DNA from: Clostridium scatologenes
GTDB taxonomy: Bacteria > Bacillota > Clostridia > Clostridiales > Clostridiaceae
Direction: 5' to 3'
Assembly: GCF_000968375.1 (NCBI RefSeq)
Contig: NZ_CP009933.1
Span: forward strand, 4,898,001-4,962,000
DNA length: 64,000 nt
In this document: positions 53,873-61,853 of the stretch, piece after piece
Numbering within the stretch: the first letter of the stretch is position 1
Layout: every line of letters starts with the position of its first letter
Notes under the pieces: model-generated
Seen by the model: the letters and a program-made list of their open reading frames with translations, nothing else
Told to the model about the DNA's origin: nothing
The model's database searches: none
Program-made: the position numbers and the translations under genes

Positions 53873-55201
53873 ATGTTAAAAATTAGTATTTTAATTGCAG
53901 ATGATGAAATAAATGTTACTAAATTATTGGAAAAGGTTCTTGTGAAAGAAGGGTATAATACATATATAGCTTCTTGTGGTAGTGAAGCTTTAAATATAAT
54001 ATATAATAATCATATAGATATTGTAATTACTGATATTAAGATGCCAGGAATGAGTGGTATAGAGCTTTTAAGTGAAATAAAGCTAATAGATCCAAGTATA
54101 GAAGTAATATTAATTACAGCTTTTGCTACTATGAACACTGCAATAGAAGCTTTGAAAATGGGTGCTAGGGATTATATAACAAAACCTTTTAATTTAAAGG
54201 ATGTAATTGAATCAATAAAGAAGATATCTGGAGGCAGTAACGTGTTACAGCAATTAGAGCCTATAGATAATTATTTTTTAAGTAAAAGTAAAGGTATGGA
54301 AGAAATTCTTCGTCTTATAAAGCAGATAGCAGATACTAAAACTACTATAATGATATATGGAGAAACTGGAACAGGTAAAGGTTTAGCAGCACAAGCTTTG
54401 CATAATTTAAGTTGTAGAAAAAACAAACCTTTTGTAAAAGTAAATTGTGCAGCTATACCAGAAACTTTATTAGAAAGTGAGTTATTTGGATATGAAAAAG
54501 GTGCATTTACAGGAGCAGTCATAAATAAGCCAGGAAGATTTGAGTTAGCCAATGGAGGGACTATATTTTTAGATGAGATAGGAGATATTACACCTCTTAT
54601 GCAGGTGAAATTGCTAAAGGTAATGCAGGAAAAAGAATTTGAAAGATTGGGTGGAATAAAAACAATAAAAACAGATGTTAGAATTATAGCTGCTACCAAT
54701 AAAAACTTAGAAGATATGGTTAATGAAGGACTTTTTAGACAAGATTTATATTATAGATTGAATGTAGTACCAATAAAGATGCCTCCACTTAGAGAAAGAA
54801 AAGAAGATATACCTTCTTTAGTGGAATATTTTTTAAAAAAGTGTTCTTATACGTCTGAAAAAAGAAAGAAAAATATCTCAAAAGGAGCTCTAATGAAGCT
54901 TATAAATTATAGTTGGCCAGGAAATATAAGGGAATTAGAAAATGTAATTGAGAGATGTGTAGTGATAACTAATTTAAAAGTTATAGATGTAAACGATATT
55001 CCAAAATATATATGGGAATCAGGTAAATGTGAAGATATTAATGAAGGAAAATTAAATGATGTAGTAGATGTAGCTGAGAAGAATGTTATAATTAAAGCTT
55101 TAGAAGAGTGTGATGGAAATAAGACTAAGGCATCTGAAATGTTAGGCATAAGTAGGAGGTCTTTACATAGAAAAATAAGTAAGTATAATATAGAAGATTA
55201 G
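53873..55201 (+). CDS. NtrC-family sigma-54-dependent response regulator
   Basis: 442 aa from the ATG at 53873, behind GTAGGAGATT. Receiver with Asp10, Asp11 and phospho-acceptor Asp54 (VITDIKMPGMSG), AAA+ domain with GETGTGKG, the sigma-54 contact loop GAFTGAV and Walker B GTIFLDEIGD, and a Fis-type helix-turn-helix (DGNKTKASEMLGISRRSLHR). It must act on -24/-12 promoters; a good one lies 150 bp downstream in front of amtB. Confidence 0.94.
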   Translation: MLKISILIADDEINVTKLLEKVLVKEGYNTYIASCGSEALNIIYNNHIDIVITDIKMPGMSGIELLSEIKLIDPSIEVILITAFATMNTAIEALKMGARDYITKPFNLKDVIESIKKISGGSNVLQQLEPIDNYFLSKSKGMEEILRLIKQIADTKTTIMIYGETGTGKGLAAQALHNLSCRKNKPFVKVNCAAIPETLLESELFGYEKGAFTGAVINKPGRFELANGGTIFLDEIGDITPLMQVKLLKVMQEKEFERLGGIKTIKTDVRIIAATNKNLEDMVNEGLFRQDLYYRLNVVPIKMPPLRERKEDIPSLVEYFLKKCSYTSEKRKKNISKGALMKLINYSWPGNIRELENVIERCVVITNLKVIDVNDIPKYIWESGKCEDINEGKLNDVVDVAEKNVIIKALEECDGNKTKASEMLGISRRSLHRKISKYNIED

Positions 55202-55207
55202 CAAAAT

Positions 55208-55250
55208 GGGACATTTGTGTCACACAGTGACACAAATGTCTCATTTTTTA
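55208..55250 (+). terminator. Palindromic terminator, possible activator site
   Basis: GACATTTGTGTCAC (55210-55223) and GTGACACAAATGTC (55227-55240) form a perfect 14-pair stem with a 3-base loop, then TCATTTTTT. It sits about 110 bp upstream of a sigma-54 promoter, the usual distance of an upstream activator site, and the inner TGTGTCAC/GTGACACA resembles a dyad operator. It may do both jobs. Confidence 0.7.
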
Positions 55251-55348
55251 TTTATAAAAATGTATTAATATGCAATATAAAATGTAAAAACCAATTTAAT
55301 ATAAGTGAAAGTCGCATGAATACACAGAGTAAACAATTCCATAAAGAA

Positions 55349-55364
55349 TGGCATACAATTTGCT
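55349..55364 (+). promoter_or_regulatory. Sigma-54 (-24/-12) promoter of the ammonium transporter gene
   Basis: TGGCATACAATTTGCT fits TGGCAYRNNNNTTGCW in full. It lies 55 bp upstream of the amtB start and downstream of the sigma-54 activator gene. Confidence 0.75.
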
Positions 55365-55419
55365 ATAAATAGCTAGGTATCAATAATTAAATTATATTGT
55401 CTAAGGAGGAATTTATAAA

Positions 55420-56649
55420 ATGACAAACATTAACGCAGGAGATACAGCATTAGTACTTATAAGTGCAGCATTAGTATGCTTAATGACTCCAGGTTTAGCA
55501 TTTTTTTATGGAGGATTAGTAAGAAAGAAGAATGTTTTAACTATTATGATGCAAAATTTTATATCTATGGGCATAGTTACATTTATATGGGTATTTGGAG
55601 GTTTTAGCTTAGCATTTTCAGGAGATATTGGAGGAATTATAGGAAATTTTAAGTATTTTGTATTAAATGGAGTTGGAATGACTCCTAATCCTAGCTATGG
55701 TCCAACTATACCTTTTCTTGCCTTTTTTGTTTATCAAGAAATGTTTGCAGTAATAACACCTGCTCTTATCACAGGAGCTTTTGCAGATAGAGTTAATTTT
55801 AAAAGTTATTTAAAAATCTTAGCTCTATGGAGTTTATTTGTGTATGTACCAGTAACTCATTGGATATGGGGAGGAGGATTCCTTGCTAAATTAGGTGTAA
55901 TAGATTTTGCTGGAGGAATTGTTGTTCATGTAACAGCAGGTGTAGCAGCTTTGGTTTCGGTTATATATGTAGGAAAGAGAAAAATACTTTCAGAGGAAAG
56001 TACGGCTCCTCATAATATAGCTTATGTTGCTTTAGGTACAGGACTATTATGGTTTGGATGGTTTGGGTTTAATGGAGGAAGTGCTTTAGCAGCTAATGGA
56101 GTTGCAGCAATAGCGTTTGCAAATACAGATATAGCGGGATCAGTAGCCATGATAATGTGGCTTTTAATATCTTGGGCACATGAAAAGAAACCAAGTATGA
56201 TTGGAGCCTTAACTGGTGCAGTAGCAGGTCTTGCAACAGTAACTCCTTGTGCTGGATATATAGAACCATGGTCAGCAGTAATAGTAGGATTGCTTTCAGC
56301 AATTGTATGCTATGCAGCAGTACAATTAAGAGAAAAATTTGATTTAGATGATGCATTAGACGTTTGGGGGGTACATGGAGTAGGTGGAATTCTTGGATCA
56401 ATACTTGTAGGAGTGTTTGCTAGTAAATCAGTAAATGGAATTAATGGCTTAATATATGGCAATGCACATCAATTTTATGTGCAATTGATAGGGGTTGGAA
56501 TAGTAGCTAGTTATACTTGTGTGATAACTTTTATAATATTTAAGATTGTAGATCTAGTTGATCCTGTAAGAGTTAATGAAAAAATAGAAATAGAAGGCCT
56601 TGATAAAGGAATACTTGGGGAAGTAGCATATGATTTTGACTTAAAATAA
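55420..56649 (+). CDS. amtB: Ammonium transporter (Amt family)
   Basis: 409 aa with eleven predicted membrane segments. Conserved parts: MTPGLAFFYGGLVRKKN, FWVFGG-like segment, the conserved HWIWGGGFL, GGIVVHVTAGVAALV and LDVWGVHGVGGILGSILVG with the pore histidine. The ATG follows AAGGAGG. No GlnK gene follows, so its usual inhibitor would be encoded elsewhere. The sigma-54 promoter upstream predicts control by the adjacent two-component system. Confidence 0.94.
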   Translation: MTNINAGDTALVLISAALVCLMTPGLAFFYGGLVRKKNVLTIMMQNFISMGIVTFIWVFGGFSLAFSGDIGGIIGNFKYFVLNGVGMTPNPSYGPTIPFLAFFVYQEMFAVITPALITGAFADRVNFKSYLKILALWSLFVYVPVTHWIWGGGFLAKLGVIDFAGGIVVHVTAGVAALVSVIYVGKRKILSEESTAPHNIAYVALGTGLLWFGWFGFNGGSALAANGVAAIAFANTDIAGSVAMIMWLLISWAHEKKPSMIGALTGAVAGLATVTPCAGYIEPWSAVIVGLLSAIVCYAAVQLREKFDLDDALDVWGVHGVGGILGSILVGVFASKSVNGINGLIYGNAHQFYVQLIGVGIVASYTCVITFIIFKIVDLVDPVRVNEKIEIEGLDKGILGEVAYDFDLK

Positions 56650-56660
56650 TCTAATAAAAG

Positions 56661-56692
56661 TTTCTTGAGTTTTTAACTTAAGAGGCTTTTTT
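56661..56692 (+). terminator. Terminator after amtB
   Basis: CTTGAGTT and AACTTAAG pair (one G-U) with a short T loop, followed by GGCTTTTTTATT. Confidence 0.7.
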
Positions 56693-56693
56693 A

Positions 56694-56722
56694 TTGACAT
56701 CAAATGGAACAATGTATAGTAT
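56694..56722 (+). promoter_or_regulatory. Promoter of the thiamine-binding-like gene
   Basis: Perfect TTGACA and TAGTAT separated by 17 bp, immediately after the amtB terminator. Confidence 0.65.
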
Positions 56723-56757
56723 AAAGGTATATTAAACTATTAAGGGGGATATATAAT

Positions 56758-57048
56758 ATGTCAAGTGTTAATGTTAGCTTACAAGTACTTCCAGTGGTAA
56801 AGGAAAAGGATTTATATGGAGTAGTAGATAAAGTTATAGAATATATAGATTCCTGTGGTGTAAAGTATGAAGTTGGTCCTATGGAGACTACTATGGAAGG
56901 TGAAATGAATGAGCTTTTAGAAATAGTGAAAAAGGCACAGGAAATATGTGTAGAAAATGGTGCCGAAAGAGTTATGTCTGTAGTAAAGATAGATTATAAA
57001 AGTGAAGGCGTTACTATAGATGAAAAAGTGCATAAATATAGAAAATAA
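56758..57048 (+). CDS. MTH1187-family thiamine-binding-like protein
   Basis: 96 aa ferredoxin-like fold of the MTH1187/YkoF-like group (VNVSLQVLPVVKEKDLYGVVDKVIEYID, YEVGPMETTMEGEMNELLEIV). Members bind thiamine or its pyrimidine part. It is not GlnK despite lying after amtB: the T-loop and PII motifs are missing. The ATG follows AAGGGGGATATATA. Confidence 0.8.
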   Translation: MSSVNVSLQVLPVVKEKDLYGVVDKVIEYIDSCGVKYEVGPMETTMEGEMNELLEIVKKAQEICVENGAERVMSVVKIDYKSEGVTIDEKVHKYRK

Positions 57049-57198
57049 ATATATAATTTTAGATGGCTTTCTTAATTATTCATGGAAGTCATTGTTTTTT
57101 TATACATGAATTTAGTAAATGTGAATAAAATACATTGAAAAACAGGGGATTATAAGTTAAAATCATAGTAAATATATTTATTGTATGGTGGTGAAACC

Positions 57199-57678
57199 AT
57201 GAAGAAGGTAATTCTTATTAATGATTGCAAGTTCCAAAGCATTATTATGAAAGATATGCTAAATGACCTTGGTTATGAAGTTAATCTTACAAATGAATAT
57301 GGAGCTTTGGCTAAAATAAAAAAATTCAATCCAGATATAGTTATATGTAATTTAATTATGAAGAATATAACTGGAGAAAAGCTTATAAAAAGCATAAAAG
57401 ATATAAATAAGAATATAATATGTATACTGTCTTCAGCTAACGAAATAAGGCTAGAAGATTATTCTAAAGATTATATTAATGAAGTTATTCATGTTCCTGT
57501 AGAAAAAGAAAAATTAGAAACTATTTTGGAAGAAATTTTAAATAAACTTGATAGTCCTAATAATTTACAAAATTCTAATGATGTTGGGTTTTCTTTTTGT
57601 CCATATTGTGGACAAGGATTGGAAGGTTCCAAGAAAGATTTTTCGTTCTGCCCTTTTTGTGGACAAAAGTTAAAATGA
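57199..57678 (+). CDS. Degenerate CheY-like receiver with C-terminal zinc ribbon
   Basis: 159 aa from the ATG at 57199; a TTG at 57181 is the alternative. The fold of a receiver domain is visible (VILINDCKFQSIIMKDMLNDLGYEV), but the phospho-acceptor Asp is Asn51 (IVICNLIMKNITG), the acidic pair is reduced to a single Asp9, and the conserved Lys appears lost (VIHVPVEKEK). After a linker come two CPxCGQ knuckles (FCPYCGQG and FCPFCGQK), forming one zinc ribbon. It is probably a protein-binding module rather than a phosphorylated switch. No kinase lies next to it. Confidence 0.75.
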   Translation: MKKVILINDCKFQSIIMKDMLNDLGYEVNLTNEYGALAKIKKFNPDIVICNLIMKNITGEKLIKSIKDINKNIICILSSANEIRLEDYSKDYINEVIHVPVEKEKLETILEEILNKLDSPNNLQNSNDVGFSFCPYCGQGLEGSKKDFSFCPFCGQKLK

Positions 57679-57705
57679 CGGAATAAAAAATCCGTCATTT
57701 TTACT
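57672..57705. terminator. Bidirectional terminator between convergent genes
   Basis: AAAATGACGGA (57672-57682) and TCCGTCATTTT (57691-57701). T-rich on the plus strand and A-rich on the other arm, so it can serve both the receiver gene and the ABC-F gene. Confidence 0.85.
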
Positions 57706-59617
57706 ATGATAAGTTTTCCCACTCTTCATATAAAGAGTCTAATTGCTTTTGAGAATTTACTAATTGTTTGTTTATAGATTCACTTTTATCAAAGTCTGAA
57801 TAAACTTCTTCTAGACAAAGCTTTTGTTGAAGCTGTTCTATTAAATTTTCTGTATTAGAAATTTCAATCTCAATGTTTTTTATTTTTAAATTTTTTTCTT
57901 TTTGTATTTTTTCAAGCTCTCTTTTTTTCTTTTTTTCATGTTGTACTTGAGTTTTTGTTTTACCTAAATGCTCTTCTTCTTCTTGAAATCTCAATGGATT
58001 TTTTTTCTTTTCAATATAGTAAGTATAATTACCTAAATATTCTTTTGCACCATCTTTTACTAGCTCATATATTTTATTTATAACTTTATTTAAGAAATAT
58101 CTATCATGGGATATGACAAGTACAGTACCATCATAGCTTAATATAGCCTTTTCTAAAGCTTCACGAGACATTATATCTAAATGGTTTGTAGGTTCGTCTA
58201 ATAATAAAAAGTTGGATTTAGAAAGCATTAATTTTAATAAATTAATTCTACATTTTTCGCCACCACTTAAAGAGCCAACTTTTTTAAATACATCATCTCC
58301 TGTAAAAAGAAAAGCTGCTAATGAATTTCTAACTTGGGTTGTAGTTAATTCAGGAAAATCATCCCACACTTCATCTATTACGGTTTTATCATCATCAAGA
58401 TTAGATTGTTCTTGATCATAATAACCAATAAAAACATTTTTGCCTAATACTGAAAAACCTGAATCAGATTTAATAGTATTCATTATTATTTTAAATAATG
58501 TAGTTTTGCCTCTTCCATTTTCTCCTATAAGAGCTGTTTTTTCACCTTTTTTAATATCCAAGTAAAGATTGTTGAATAAAGATTTTTCACCAAAGCTTTT
58601 ACTTAAATTTTCTATGTGAAGAACGTCATTACCACTTTTTATACTAGTTTCAAATTCAACATGACCAAGTTGTTCTTCTTTATCAGGTGCTTTTACTCTT
58701 TCTATTTTATCTAAGGATTTTTGTCTGCTTTCGGCAGCTTTTATGCTTTTTTCTCTATTAAAAGATCTATATTTTTCTATTATAGCTTCTTGTCTTTTAA
58801 TTTCAGCTTGCTGTAAGTTATATGCTTTTAATTGTATTTCATAATTTTTTTCTTTTAAATCTAAAAAAGTAGTATAATTTCCATTGTAACAATTTATATG
58901 ACCATTTATAAGTTCTATAGTTTTTGAAGTTATAGCATCTAAAAAATATCTATCATGGGAAATAACTATTACTGTACCTTTATAGCTTTTTAAGTATTCC
59001 TCAAGCCATTCTATAGCATCCAAATCCAGATGGTTTGTAGGTTCATCTAGAAGCAAAATTTCAGGATTAATTAATAATAGTTTGCAAAGAGCAACTCTAG
59101 TCTTTTGACCACCACTTAAAATATTTATTGGTTTACTAAAATCATCTTCTAAAAAGCCTAATCCTTTTAAGACTCTAGACACTTCTCCCTTATAAGTATA
59201 TCCACCTCTATTGGTGTATAATTCAGAACACATAGTGTAATCTTTAATTATTTTATTATGATAATCTTCTTTTTCGGGATCATAGGGTTCATTCATTAAA
59301 TTTTCTAATTTTTTTAATTTGTTTTCTAGAGCTAATAGATCTTTAAAAACTGTAAACATTTCTTCTTGAATGGTGTTATTTGAATCTAAAGATAAATGCT
59401 GTGCTAAATAGCCTATAGTTTTATTTTTATTTATAAATAGTTCTCCAGAATCCTGCTCTAGCTGATTTGTTATAATTTTAAAAAGTGTGGATTTTCCAGC
59501 ACCATTTGGTCCTATAAGTCCAACTTTCTCGCTTTCATTTATATTAAAAGTTACATTTTCAAGTATAACATCTATTCCATAACTTTTATGAATATCTTTA
59601 CAACTTAAAACAACCAT
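57704..59617 (-). CDS. ABC-F family ATPase (ribosome-associated type)
   Basis: 637 aa on the minus strand, starting at the ATG whose ribosome site is AAGGAAGGTGAG; an in-frame ATG at 59638 has none. Two ABC domains: GPNGAGKSTLFKII, LSGGQKTRVALCKLLL, LLLDEPTNHLDLDAIEWLEEYL, then GENGRGKTTLFKII, LSGGEKCRINLLKLML and LLLDEPTNHLDIMS. There are no membrane segments. A charged coiled-coil follows (EKKKKRELEKIQKEKNLK). This fits Uup/YfmR-like translation factors; antibiotic resistance types are possible but not indicated. Confidence 0.9.
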   Translation of the reverse strand: MVVLSCKDIHKSYGIDVILENVTFNINESEKVGLIGPNGAGKSTLFKIITNQLEQDSGELFINKNKTIGYLAQHLSLDSNNTIQEEMFTVFKDLLALENKLKKLENLMNEPYDPEKEDYHNKIIKDYTMCSELYTNRGGYTYKGEVSRVLKGLGFLEDDFSKPINILSGGQKTRVALCKLLLINPEILLLDEPTNHLDLDAIEWLEEYLKSYKGTVIVISHDRYFLDAITSKTIELINGHINCYNGNYTTFLDLKEKNYEIQLKAYNLQQAEIKRQEAIIEKYRSFNREKSIKAAESRQKSLDKIERVKAPDKEEQLGHVEFETSIKSGNDVLHIENLSKSFGEKSLFNNLYLDIKKGEKTALIGENGRGKTTLFKIIMNTIKSDSGFSVLGKNVFIGYYDQEQSNLDDDKTVIDEVWDDFPELTTTQVRNSLAAFLFTGDDVFKKVGSLSGGEKCRINLLKLMLSKSNFLLLDEPTNHLDIMSREALEKAILSYDGTVLVISHDRYFLNKVINKIYELVKDGAKEYLGNYTYYIEKKKNPLRFQEEEEHLGKTKTQVQHEKKKKRELEKIQKEKNLKIKNIEIEISNTENLIEQLQQKLCLEEVYSDFDKSESINKQLVNSQKQLDSLYEEWENLS

Positions 59618-59767
59618 AATCTCACCTTCCTTAATCATTAATATTTTACTATGTTAAATGAATTTTTTGTAGTCTAATTTCATAAATTATCATATAATTA
59701 ATGGTTTATAAACAACTAATAAAATCATAAAAAGTATAAAAAATCATAAATTTAGAAAAATAAACTA

Positions 59768-59797
59768 TTGACATAGTGCATACTTAAATAATACTAT
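59768..59797 (+). promoter_or_regulatory. Promoter of rex
   Basis: Perfect TTGACA and TACTAT separated by 18 bp. The Rex operator follows about 30 bp downstream. Confidence 0.6.
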
Positions 59798-59826
59798 AAA
59801 AAGTAGTATAGAAAAAAGAATTAGTA

Positions 59827-59842
59827 TGTTAATTGTATAACA
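59827..59842 (+). promoter_or_regulatory. Rex operator
   Basis: TGTTAATTGTATAACA matches the clostridial Rex core TGTTAANNNNTTAACA with a single mismatch and lies between the rex promoter and gene. It predicts that Rex represses its own transcription until NADH rises. Confidence 0.65.
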
Positions 59843-59940
59843 AAATATTCATGAAAAATTGTTTTCATTTTGTATTATAAATTTTTAAATGCAATATAGA
59901 AACAAATATACTAGAAAATATATATAATAAGAGGTGCTAT

Positions 59941-60585
59941 ATGGATAAGAAAAAAAATATATCAATGGCTGTAATAAAAAGATTGCCCAAGTACTACAGG
60001 TATTTAGGACAGTTGATGAAGAATGATGTAGATAGAATATCATCAAAGGAATTAAGTGAAAAGATAGGGTTTACTGCATCGCAAATAAGGCAGGATTTAA
60101 ATTGTTTTGGAGATTTTGGTCAACAAGGATATGGATATAACGTAAGTGAACTTCACAACCAAATAGGTAATATACTTGGACTTACTAAGCCATATAAAAC
60201 TGTAGTGGTAGGCGCAGGAAACATAGGTCAGGCTATATCAAATTATACTAGATTTGAAAAAACTGGTTTTAATTTAGATGCTATATTTGATATAAATCCT
60301 AAATTAATTGGTATAAGAATACGTGATATAGAAATAAAAGATATAGATTATTTACCAAATTATTTGAAAGAGAACCATATAGAAATTGGAATAATATGTG
60401 TGCCAGCAAATAGTGCTCAGAAGGTATGTGATATTTTAGTGAAAAGTGGTGTAAAGGGAATATGGAATTTTGCACCTGTAGATTTGGTTATACCAGATGA
60501 TGTGAAAGTAGAAAATGTACATTTGAGTGATAGCTTGTTGACATTAACTTGTCTTTTAAATGATGGTGATATCGATAATGAATAA
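59941..60585 (+). CDS. rex: Redox-sensing transcriptional repressor Rex
   Basis: 214 aa. N-terminal winged helix (AVIKRLPKYYRYLGQLMKN, IGFTASQIRQDLNCFGDFGQQGYGYNV), Rossmann domain with VVVGAGNIGQAI that binds NADH/NAD, and a C-terminal swapped helix. Rex leaves DNA when NADH is high and controls fermentation and electron-balance genes in clostridia. The ATG follows AAGAGGTGCTAT. It lies next to nfnAB, which handles the same cofactors. Confidence 0.95.
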   Translation: MDKKKNISMAVIKRLPKYYRYLGQLMKNDVDRISSKELSEKIGFTASQIRQDLNCFGDFGQQGYGYNVSELHNQIGNILGLTKPYKTVVVGAGNIGQAISNYTRFEKTGFNLDAIFDINPKLIGIRIRDIEIKDIDYLPNYLKENHIEIGIICVPANSAQKVCDILVKSGVKGIWNFAPVDLVIPDDVKVENVHLSDSLLTLTCLLNDGDIDNE

Positions 60586-60606
60586 GTGATGCCTGTAGCT
60601 TAAAAA

Positions 60607-60649
60607 AAGATAGTAATTGAAATATTTATTTCAATTATTATCTTTTTTT
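60607..60649. terminator. Terminator after rex
   Basis: AAGATAGTAATTGAAATA pairs with TATTTCAATTATTATCTT (one G-U), flanked by an A-run on the left and a T-run on the right, so it can act in both directions. Confidence 0.9.
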
Positions 60650-60962
60650 AAGTTTAATTATTAACAAAGTTATGGTTGATTTATGTCGCATATAGTCGTT
60701 ATAAAACTTAAATATTTAAATTATATATAATAAATATTATGTATGGCTAGTTGAAAAGCTTAATTTATGCATTTATGCTATAAAGATAAAAGTAAAAAAT
60801 GTATAAATAAAGTTAATTTATATTTTTATGAATTGTATGAGAGATAGGTCAATATGATATGCATTATTTGTTATTTAGCTATGCAATTTCTACAATGGAT
60901 GTGATATAATAATATGTATAAATTCGTATAATTAAAAAATATTTACCAATGGGGGGAATAAA
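60650..60962. promoter_or_regulatory. Spacer and promoter region of nfnAB
   Basis: AT-rich. TGATATAAT at 60902-60910 is a good extended -10 box; no strong -35 is visible. The right half-site TTAACAA near 60663 is the only Rex-like sequence, and the left half is poor, so Rex control of nfnAB is not supported by this stretch. No ORF. Confidence 0.45.
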
Positions 60963-61853
60963 ATGTATAAAATTGTTGACAAAAGGGAATTAGCTCCTAG
61001 TATATTTCTAATGGACATAGAAGCACCAAGAGTTGCAAAGTCATCTAAACCAGGACAATTTGTAATAGTTAAAATGGATGAAAAAGGTGAAAGAATACCT
61101 CTTACTATTTGTGACTATGATGCTGAAAAGGGAACTGTAACTATAGTATTCCAGACACTTGGTGGATCAACACAAAAAATGGCTGATTATGAAATTGGAC
61201 AAACATTTAGAGATTTTGTAGGACCTTTAGGACAACCTACGGATTTAGTAAATGAAAGTATAGAAGAATTAAAAAAGAAAAATATAATATTTGTAGCTGG
61301 AGGAGTAGGAGCTGCACCAGTATATCCTCAAGTTAAATGGCTTCATGAACATGGAATTAATGCAGATGTAATAGTTGGATGTAAGTCAAAAGAATACTTG
61401 CTGTTAGAAGAAGAAATGAAATCGGTATCAGGAAACTTATATATAGCAACGGATAATGGAACTTATGGATATAAAGGATTTGTTACTGATTTATTAACAG
61501 ATCTTATTGAAAAAAAAGGGAAAAAATATGATCATGTAGTGGCAATAGGTCCTATGATCATGATGAAGTTTATATGTAAGGTTACAAAAGGCTTTGGCAT
61601 TAAAACTATAGTAAGTTTGAATCCAATAATGGTAGATGGTACAGGTATGTGTGGAGCTTGTAGAGTTACTGTTGGAGGAGAAACTAAATTTGCCTGTGTA
61701 GATGGACCAGAATTTGATGGGCATCTAGTTGATTTTGAAGAAGCCATGAGAAGACAGACATTATACAAGACAGAAGAAGGAAAGGCAGCAATGGAAGAAC
61801 AAGAAAGAAAAGAAGGACATGTATGTCATGTAGGATTGGATGGTGATAAATAA
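60963..61853 (+). CDS. nfnA: NfnA, small subunit of electron-bifurcating ferredoxin-NADP transhydrogenase
   Basis: 296 aa. Ferredoxin-NADP reductase-type FAD domain (GERIPLTICDYD), NAD-binding part (FVAGGVGAAPVYPQ) and a C-terminal [2Fe-2S] motif (GTGMCGACRVTVGGETKFAC). With NfnB it couples NADH and ferredoxin oxidation to NADPH formation, reversibly. The ATG follows GGGGGGAATAAA. The stop overlaps the nfnB start (TAATG). Confidence 0.93.
   Translation: MYKIVDKRELAPSIFLMDIEAPRVAKSSKPGQFVIVKMDEKGERIPLTICDYDAEKGTVTIVFQTLGGSTQKMADYEIGQTFRDFVGPLGQPTDLVNESIEELKKKNIIFVAGGVGAAPVYPQVKWLHEHGINADVIVGCKSKEYLLLEEEMKSVSGNLYIATDNGTYGYKGFVTDLLTDLIEKKGKKYDHVVAIGPMIMMKFICKVTKGFGIKTIVSLNPIMVDGTGMCGACRVTVGGETKFACVDGPEFDGHLVDFEEAMRRQTLYKTEEGKAAMEEQERKEGHVCHVGLDGDK

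Noticed and set aside
56758..57048. GlnK (PII) gene after amtB
   Set aside because: The 96-residue product lacks PII motifs and matches the MTH1187 thiamine-binding group.
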